Assembly (NCBI GenBank): GCA_963989245.1
Contig: OZ022342.1
Location: 19,137,868-19,201,867 of the forward strand
Source: Nansenia antarctica
Lineage: Eukaryota; Chordata; Actinopteri; Argentiniformes; Microstomatidae
DNA length: 64,000 nt
Direction: 5' to 3'
This document shows, piece by piece, positions 23,629 through 33,100 of the stretch (the first letter of the stretch is position 1; every line of letters begins with the position of its first letter). The position numbers and the translations under genes are program-made. The notes beneath the pieces are model-generated. The model made no database searches and had not been told where the DNA came from. It was given only the letters and a program-made list of their open reading frames with translations.

Positions 23629-26600
23629 GTATATATAGTATATACTATATGTAATTATAGATGTGTCAGGTGGAGAGCAGGATGCCCCTGAGAGTGCACT
23701 TGGCACTAGGTCCGGGCCAGGGGAGGAGCGTGGTGTTGAGGAACCTCCTCAGAGCACTGCAGTTGTACTGGAGAGGGTTCCTGAGAGCATGCTGTCCAGA
23801 CAGCTGCTGAAGATGCTGGTGGAGAGTATCTGTCGCCTGGACGAAGACGACTTCTCTCTGGAAGTCATCTGTGAGACCAACACAGCAGTTGTGACTTTCA
23901 AGAATCACAACGGTACATCACTGCTTCTAATAATATTACACTTATTTGGAAGAAAACAAAAACATTTGTTTGCAAAAAGAATAAACAACAACACCCTGCA
24001 TTTGTTAATTTTCACTGTCATCAAACTTAGCATATCCCCCCTCCCTCCAAGAAAAGGTAATGTTTATGATATATGGAACTGTTGTGTATGATATTAAGGA
24101 TGCTATGATGTCCCTCTTTAGATGTGGAGAGGTTCCTCACTGACACCAAGAGCCACAAGAAGTTCCAGCCAGGTGGTCTTGTTGTCCGAGTGCTGGCAAG
24201 ATGTCAGGGTGTGAGAGTAGAGAGCATGACCCCTGCTCTGGTCAGAGACATGCTGGAGATTTACTTTGAGAGGTGGGGGGGTCCAGTGGAGGACATCATC
24301 ATGATCCCAGAGGAGCAGGCAGCTATTGTCACATTCAAGGAGCCAGAAGGTATGACCTGCTGTGTGAATGAGAAATATTATTAGGAGAGATGCACATCTT
24401 AAATTGTATTTTTAATAACTAATGTTATATGTATAATGTTATTAATACATCTAAAAACATGTTTTATTATGCATTGAGGTTATGTCTTGTATGCTGTTAC
24501 ATACATTCTCTTTTCTATGTCGTTTCAGCTGTGGAAGCCATCCAAAAGAAAGACTGTGTTATCTGCAAAGTCCCAGTTGAAATGTATCTCTACTATGCGT
24601 GCTTAGGAACTGCCTTATATGGCGAGGACAGGCCAATGTGTAAGATGCCTGACCCCTTCACAGAGAGTGTGCATCCTGCTATATATAAATTCCTCCTCAT
24701 GACGAGAAAGATGTCCTTCATCAATGACCAGATGAAGACCCACTTCTGTCAGGTGAACATGGACAGTGCTGAGGTCAAGCTCAGCCCTCTACCCACCTTG
24801 CTGAGGCAGAAGGGTCTAGCAGCCAGACATGTGGACACATGGAGGAGCAATGCCTCGGATGCCTTCCGTCACATTCTGGACCAATATACAGTGTTTGAGT
24901 GTGGTGCTAGTGCTCAAGCGTGGAAGGCAGTGGAGAACGAAGTCCGTTCAATGGTGAAAGAAGATGCTGTCCTGGTGTTGGATGCCACCAGAGGGTCTTT
25001 GACAGTGGCATGCCTAGCTGAAGACATGGAACGGCTTAGGGGTCCGGTAGAGGACCTCATGCAGAGGACCGTGAGTAAGATGGAGAGGCAGAGGGACGGT
25101 ATCTTAGAGGAGATGGAAGTATCCCCTGCCATGTACTACATCCTCCAGCAGGATGGACTTAAGAGGAGTGCAGCAACCATATCCCCAGAGCTGGGTCTTT
25201 CCTACAGAAATGACAGTAAGAAGCTGGCTCTGTCAGGCCTCCCCACAGAAGTGTACAAGGTGAAGACCTGGATCCTGGAGAGGGAGCTCAAGATGTGTAA
25301 GAGGCAGCTGGATCTAGACCCCAATCTGCTGGACTTCCTGAGGTCAGTGGACAGTATGGAGATGTCCCAGGACCTGTTTACGTCCCGGGGCATCAGTGCT
25401 GTGTACAGTGTGGAAAGCAAAGGGGTGCTTCTGACTGGCAACTCGGACAAAGCCCTGGCTGATGCGGAGCAGAGAGTGAAGGCTGCCCTGTCGCTCCAGA
25501 GCCTCGTGGTGGAGGACCAGGAGGTGCTGAGAATGCCTGAGTGGAAACAACTAAACAGCAATCTAGTGGACAGCTATAACTCCTCAAAAAAGAAGACCAT
25601 GGTGATACAGTTCCCCCCAGAGGGAGGAGACAGAATCACAGTGTCTGGCTTCGTCGATCCAGTGAAAGAGGTCAGCCGCAGTCTGGAGGACTTTGTTGAA
25701 AGCTACTCTCGAGTTGAAGAGGCTGTCCATGTCAAGTCCTGTGCCGTAGTTAAATTCATCCAGGAAAACAAATCTCAGAACTGGAAAAAATTGGCCGAGG
25801 TTGATAAGGTGAAAGTCCGCTTTGACCCTAAGAGGCCCAGAATCTGCCTCTTCGGGCCCCGTCAATATGTGCGGAAGTCCAAGGCCTCCTTTCAGGGGAT
25901 GGCTTCAGCTCTCTGTATTGATGAGCTCACAATCATGAAGCCTGGGGCTAGGAAGTACTTCCTCCAACAGGGGAGCATGTTTGTGTCCACGGTGATGAAG
26001 GAATATGACTGTGTAGTGCTGCTCCAGGAGGATCACATGCTGGATGAAGAGGAGGATGATGAAGATGAGGAGGAGGGATTTGGAGCTTCATCCTGCTGTG
26101 AGGTGCGGACACCCACCGGAGTCCTGGTCTCAGTCAGCAAGGCTGATATCTGCAAATTCAGAGCGGAGGCTGTGGTCAACGCAGCCAATGAAGACCTGAA
26201 GCATAGTGGGGGCGTGGCTTTAGCACTGCTCAAGGCTGCAGGCCCACGGCTGCAGACCCTCAGTGATGAGTATGTTAGTAGAAACGGCCAGCTGAAGTCA
26301 GGAGACGCCATTGTAACAGATGCAGGCAACCTGCCTTATAAGTATGTGATCCATGCAGTTGGTCCAAGGTTCTCAGACTTTGACCGGAACACAGCAGTGT
26401 CTCGTCTGAAATGTGCTGTGAGGGAGAGCCTGCGTCAGGCTGAAGGGCTTAACTGCTCGACCATCGCCATCCCAGCTGTGAGCTCTGGGATATTTGGTTT
26501 TCCTCTGGACCTGTGCACAGAAACCATTGCCCAGGCGGTGCGCGAGTACTGTGAGAACCAGAGGGGTCAGGGCTCCCTGACTGAGATTCACCTAGTGGAC

Positions 26601-27146
26601 AACAATGACAACACTGTGAGAGCCCTGGCCATGGCTGTGAATAGCGCATTCAAGGACATGCACCCAAGAATGACCTTGCCTCCGCAGGGTGCAATCAAGG
26701 GAAATGGACAGCGGGGAAGAGGACAACATGGTTACAGGGATCAAGGACCTGGACATCACAGACAGTCCCCAAGAGGACACCGGGGAGGAGGGGGTAGAGG
26801 TAGAGGTAGAGGAAACAGACCCAGAGGAAACTATCATGGAAACAGCGAGCCCGGTAGCCACCAGGGGAGGTACCAGAACCAAGAGAGATTTGAGGGGGAA
26901 AACAGAGTGGGAATCCTGGAGACTAATCACACACAGGAGGGGCTGAAGATCATTCTAAGGAAAGGAAATATCCAAGAGGAATTTGTGAGTTCACCTACTA
27001 TGTATCACCTCGATGTCTCGGTGTCAATGTGATATTGTTACATAATACATCTATGTAGTGAGTATGAATATTAAATGGTCTGGTGTATAATATCACATGA
27101 GTACAATATCACAAATGATGTTCTATGGATGACAACTGTTGTTAGA

Positions 27147-27180
<34 letters not shown>

Positions 27181-30100
27181 TTTATCCAAATAGAAAGAGC
27201 TCTGAAGTAGTCAAAGCCTCTTTGTTTTCTTCAACTGATGGTCATTTGCTTGTATACCCTTAGAGTGATGTCATTGTGAACACCATCTCTGAGAATGTGG
27301 ACCTCAGCCAAGGCGCCGTCTCCAAAGCCATCCTACAGGCAGCCGGGCCTCTGCTTCAATCAGCAGCCAGGGATGAAGCTGGCACTGCCAGACTGGCCTA
27401 TGGTAATGTTGTGGTCACTGACGGCTACAACCTGCAATGTCAGAGAGTGTTTCATACTGTCTGCCAACCCTGGGACAATGGAGCAGGCCCAGCAGAGGAG
27501 GTAAGCATGCAATGTTTAAGAGTGGTATGCATAGTGAGATCCACAAAGATTCAATTTAATTGTAATTGTATGCACTGCATTCTATATGCCTATGTGTTTA
27601 TGTGATTTCAGGTGTTGATCACCATCATCAGAGATTGTCTGAAAGAAGCAGAGAAGCTGAGACTGGCATCCCTGTCCTTCCCTGCCATTGGTACAGGGAA
27701 CATGAGCTTTCCTAGGGCTCTGGTGTCCAAGCTCATGTTGGAAGAGGTCAAAACCTTCAGCCAGAAACAAAGCCCTAAATACCTGAAAGAGGTGGCCATG
27801 GTCGTACACCCCAGTGACACTCAAACTGTGGATGTAAGTTAGAAAATAGTCAAATAGTAAAAGGTTTTACGGGACTGTCATATTTATCATCACTGCTTCT
27901 CACAACTACTGCTTTTGTTCCTTTTTTATCAGTGCTTTGTCAGGGAATTCAAAGGCCAGACACAGGGAAACACTTGGCCAAGAACACATTCTGCTGGCCA
28001 AATACAACATACCCCTCTTCACAACAGATCCCATGTTGGCCAATCACAGCAGTCTTCTGGTAAGATGACTTAACAGCCCAAGTTGCCCTGACACTTTCTA
28101 CCCTTGGCTGTATGTTGAGACCTCTCTAGTTGATTGTTAACCATTGAGGCTTTTTCACAGAAATCGGTCTAAATAATTTCTCATCATTAGGCTCAGGCTC
28201 CTTTGGGCAGGTGACATCACCTTCTCTTGGTGTGTACCACATGCAAATGAAACACTTGACCTTCGAAGTGTCATCAGGAGACATCACCAAAGAGACCAGT
28301 GATGTCATCATCAACTCTTCCAATAAGGACTTTAGCCTCAAATCAGGTGACTAAAGTACTTCTGATACAACTATATAAGGGATATTTCTGAGGAAAACAG
28401 ATCATTGTCTTGATTAATTGGGTGGATTCAGAGTGGTTATGTCAGAGGAAATACAATGTAGCCCAATCTCTGGTTTCAAATTTAATTTTCGAAGTAAAGT
28501 TTATTAAATCAGCTTTAATTCAGTTAGATTTTATTTTGCTTAGACTACTCCAGGACTGACTAGGGGTGTATCTTTGGTGGTTGACTGACAGCCCATTTAG
28601 CCAATCAATGTTACAGCTGGTTCACCTGTTCACAATATCCCATTTCACAGATAATTCACTACTAACTAAAATCATAGCATACCTCATATTGACTGGTAGA
28701 GTATTCATATTCTCCTGGATTCGAATCTGCCGACATCTAGCAGCAGGGATATTAAGTTTATGCTAACTTTCGTTAGCTATTAGCTTAGCTAGATGTTGAA
28801 CTGTACTGTACATGGCTGGGTACTCTCAACGTTGTTTACAGTCGAGACAGGCACACTTCACCAGTACCGTATCATGATTGGAGAACACATGCAACTATTG
28901 TAATTTGTGATGTCAGAAGTCAATAGCTATCTACAATGATATAAAATGAGGTAGTGCACTTTGAAGCATCTTAAAATATCATTATTTCAGATACAACTTA
29001 AATATGAAACAGAGTTTTTGAAAGTCAAGAATTACAATAAAAAACAAGTTAGGACATCACTATGAGCGCCATTTAGTGTTTTCCATTTCAGTCCGACTAT
29101 AATGTTTGTGTATGGGTGAAATCTTAAATTGCCTGAAATAGCTTAGATATGCAGTTCCTATGCAAAGAGTTAAAGCCATTAGGTAATGTTGAAGAAGCAG
29201 TATACTACATTAATGATACTGTACATAACTTTATAGGCTACAGGATTAATCACAAATAGATGTCAGTGATAGTCCTCACTGTCCACAAGCTAATTCCCTC
29301 TATCTCTATCAGGCGTATCCAAGGCCATTTTAGAAGGGGCTGGATTGACAGTGGAATTGGAGTGCTCACAGATTGGTATGTATCAATGTTGTTGTCATTT
29401 TAACTAACATTCAAGTCATGGATGAATCATGCACAATCATGCACAGACATATTTTTCAGTCATTATTTTAATACTGTTTGTGCCAAAATCATCTGGTAAA
29501 AAAGGAATCAGATTTTAGTCAGTCCTTAACTTGGCTTGTATAACAGTGGTTTATATTAGAAGCCACAGTAGCATTATTGGGAATGCCTTTGACATCTGCA
29601 TATTTCTGTCCACAGTCAATTCCTCACTGTTCCAGTCATCCTTGATGATTATGACATCAGCAGGAACGCTCCCATGTAAAAACATCATCCATGTTGTTGG
29701 ACAGAATGACCCTGGGAAGATCAAGGAAACTGTCTATGCTGTTCTGAAGATGTGTGAGGAGCAGAAGTTCACCTCCGTCTCTTTACCAGCTCTTGGAACA
29801 GGTACAGTGTTGCACTGGTTTGTGTGGAGTAAACTGTTCTCTACTGTTATGTAATCTAGGTATCACAATTCCATCTGGACACTAGGGAGCAGGAGATACT
29901 GCCTCATGGACTTATTATCACACAGGTGTATCACTAATCAAGGACCTTCTATTTTAGTTGTGTGTTTTCTGTAGCCCTGTGTCTTAGATTGACACTTGTT
30001 AGACGTTCAGTTCTCTAGTGGTCTTCGAAGTCTTGTCCTATAGAGTCTCTCTCTTTGTTTTTGTTTTTTAATGTCCTTTCCTGTGTACCCTGTGGATTAC

Positions 30101-33100
30101 TTCAGTAAAGTGGCCTGTGCCTTTCACAGGGTTTCCGTTAGAAAAAATTGGCGCCGGTCATCGTGTCCGGGAAGATTTCAATTTACCGGACAAACGTGAG
30201 ATATTCCGGTCATCATATTAAAATATAATATAGCTGTTTGTCGCGGTGATTACTGTTGTGTAGCCTATATATGCCGTTTAATGTCTATTTCTCATCCGAT
30301 ACGATTAGATGCGAGCTATTAATAAATATAATAATATATAGGCTTTCATGATTCGCATGCGCGCTATGCCATGTCCAGCGCTGAACGCGTGGGAACTGAA
30401 CAGACTGCATCGATCAATGAACGGACTCCACATTACGTTAACTGAAGTGTGTTAAATAGTTTCACGACAGTAATGTAAGTTTTCTATATTCTCTTTCCAG
30501 TTTTACCCTTTTTATCAATAAAACAACGTAATTTCTATAACCACGTCTCGCTGATTGGGAAGGCATTAAGTCTAGCTGCCTGTCAAATCATACTTACTCG
30601 GACTCGGGAGTATGAGAATGGGGAGGATGTATCGGGGGGATACACACCCGTGGACTATTTCAATTTAGTGGCACAAATTAAACTCTAACACTATAGATAG
30701 ACTAAATTGAACTAAAATGATGGACACCGACTGAATAAGTGAGTGGGGGGAAGACAGGTCTCAAATGTGGAACAATTATAACATTTAATACATAAAGATA
30801 AAACATACACAAATATATAACATTGATATCCCTAAACTCAAATGTAGTGTGGTGCTGTCAACCTAATCTAATCAATCCTAATCTAATGGTGGGGATGTTA
30901 TACTCTGAATCTCCCGACTCAGGGCTGGAACGGGCACGGCAGGCTCAATCAATGAACGGGGTTGAGATGGCCGCTAGCGTCCTTTACTAGCCGCATCTCA
31001 CGGCCCTCGGTGGTCATTCACTGTGCTCTAGCACATCCATAACACGCACAACAATAACCTTGACTCCGGTCACTGCAGTGGTTTTATTTAGACTAGATCA
31101 AACTAAATTAACTGACTAAACTACTCGCGCCGTTGAGAGACAGGGTTGCCAGATGGGGCGGGTTACCGCCGAATGGGCTACTGGGTTTCGCGGTTATTTA
31201 GCGGACTAGTTAGGCTGTAAATTGTCAATCCCATCTGGCAACCCTGCCGCTGTTTGTCATCGCGTAGGCTAGTCTACACATTAATAATAAAATAAAACAT
31301 ATAGCCTATATATTCGTCTTTTTTAATGTAGAAGGAATCAGAATATGTGACAAATTAATTTTAGCAAATTGTATTCAAATTGTGCTTAAAGGGAATTATT
31401 TTCACCGGACATTATGACCGAAGAGGTTTAAAAATGTCGGACTTCAACAGATTTTATCGGACAAAGACCGGTAATTACCGGTTAACGGAAACCCTGGCCT
31501 TTCAACTGCATTCCCTCGCCATGTCTCCTTTCTGCTCCTGGGTCCTGCATCACATAACCTCACAACAAGCTATGACCCCAAAAGTGGAGATCGACCAGAT
31601 CCAAAATGTTGTTTCCCACCAGACAGGACTACTGGGGAAACAACAGGAACAGCTTGCACAAATGGCAGAAACATTCCGGGAACTTGCCCACTCTGCCACT
31701 CTGTCCAGCAACTCCACATCCCTGATCCTGGAGCGGACGCTGCCCAAAACTCAGCACCCAGGGTGTCAATCATCAGTGGGGACGCCCCCAGTGAATCAGC
31801 CCCATGAACCCAAGATCCCAGCTCCCGAGCGGTATGACGGCCACCCAAGAAGGTGCAAATGGGGGTTCCTTACCCCTGGCATTCGAGCTGCAGACCTGCT
31901 CTCAGGGAAAGCCTTCGTATGGGAACAGAGGCACGTGGGAACAACAGTCTGCTTTAATCTCTGGGCTGTGGCGTGTCTTCGATCACCCAATCGGCGGATG
32001 AGAGGAGGCGAGTCGACTCTTCATCTTACACCAGGGGCTCAGGTCAGTGGCTGACTTCGCCATTGAGTTCCGGACCCTCACAGTGGAGAGTGGTTGGAAT
32101 CCGGAGGCCTTGATCACTGCTTTTCACCGTAGATTGCATCTATTAAGGACAAGCTAGCTGCTTGGGATCTAGGAGGGGACCTTGAATCTCTAATTATGAA
32201 GGCTATCAGGATTGACAACCGCATCTGCGAGGGAGTGAGACAACACCGCCTCAACAACACCCCAGTCTTCCGGTTTCCCGATCATCCGAAGCCTCCCAAG
32301 CCTAGTCCTGAGGAGCCCGTGCAGCTGGGCCATGCCCGCCTGTGTCATTGAGAACATGATACTAGGGTGCTGCAGCCCTCTAATGTTACACTACTGTATA
32401 TGCTATGGAGTTGTAGTCTGTCTGGTTTTATTCTATGTAGTCATACTGTTTTGTGGTGTCTTGTGCTTTACTCTGCTGCGATGGACTTGCTCTTGCTCTG
32501 CTCTATTGAGGTATTGCATCATTTCCTTGTGAGATTCAGCCTCTTAACTACCGTTGAATATGTCCATTCTATCCTGAACACTTCTCTCTTTTTCTTCCTC
32601 CTGCCTTTTGCATTTATTTTTCATATACAGTACTATTGTACGCCTCTCTATGCCTTGAGTTCTTTGTTCCTTTCATCGTTCTCATGATTTGCACTTTTTG
32701 TTTGATTGTCCATCTGTCTACATCTGTGTGTGTCTCAATAGCCATGTCATTGTCTGTCTGCCTTCATCTGCCTGTCAGGTCTGGGCGGAACGAGCCCCTC
32801 TGCTGTTGCAGATGCCATGATAAGCGCAGTGGTGGACTTTGTGAAGAAGAAGAATGGGCAGTTTGTGAAGAATGTGAAAATCCTGATTTTCCAGCCGGCC
32901 ATGATAGCCGAGTTCCACAAGAGCATGAAGAGTAGAGAGGGAGAGGGAGTGGAGGAGAAGGGCCTCTTAACCAAGTTAAAAGGTCAGTGAATGTGAAACT
33001 GAGCTATTGTATACAATTGTAAACTAAAACAGTAGCACTTGTCATGGTGTTTATTGCTTGTCTCCCCTTGCCTTCATTCCACAGATTCGGTTACATCTTT

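Noticed and set aside
26689..26946. 85-codon acidic open frame overlapping parp14 exon 6
   Set aside because: Out of frame with macrodomain 1 and the following exons; the Gly/Arg-rich frame is continuous with the family protein.
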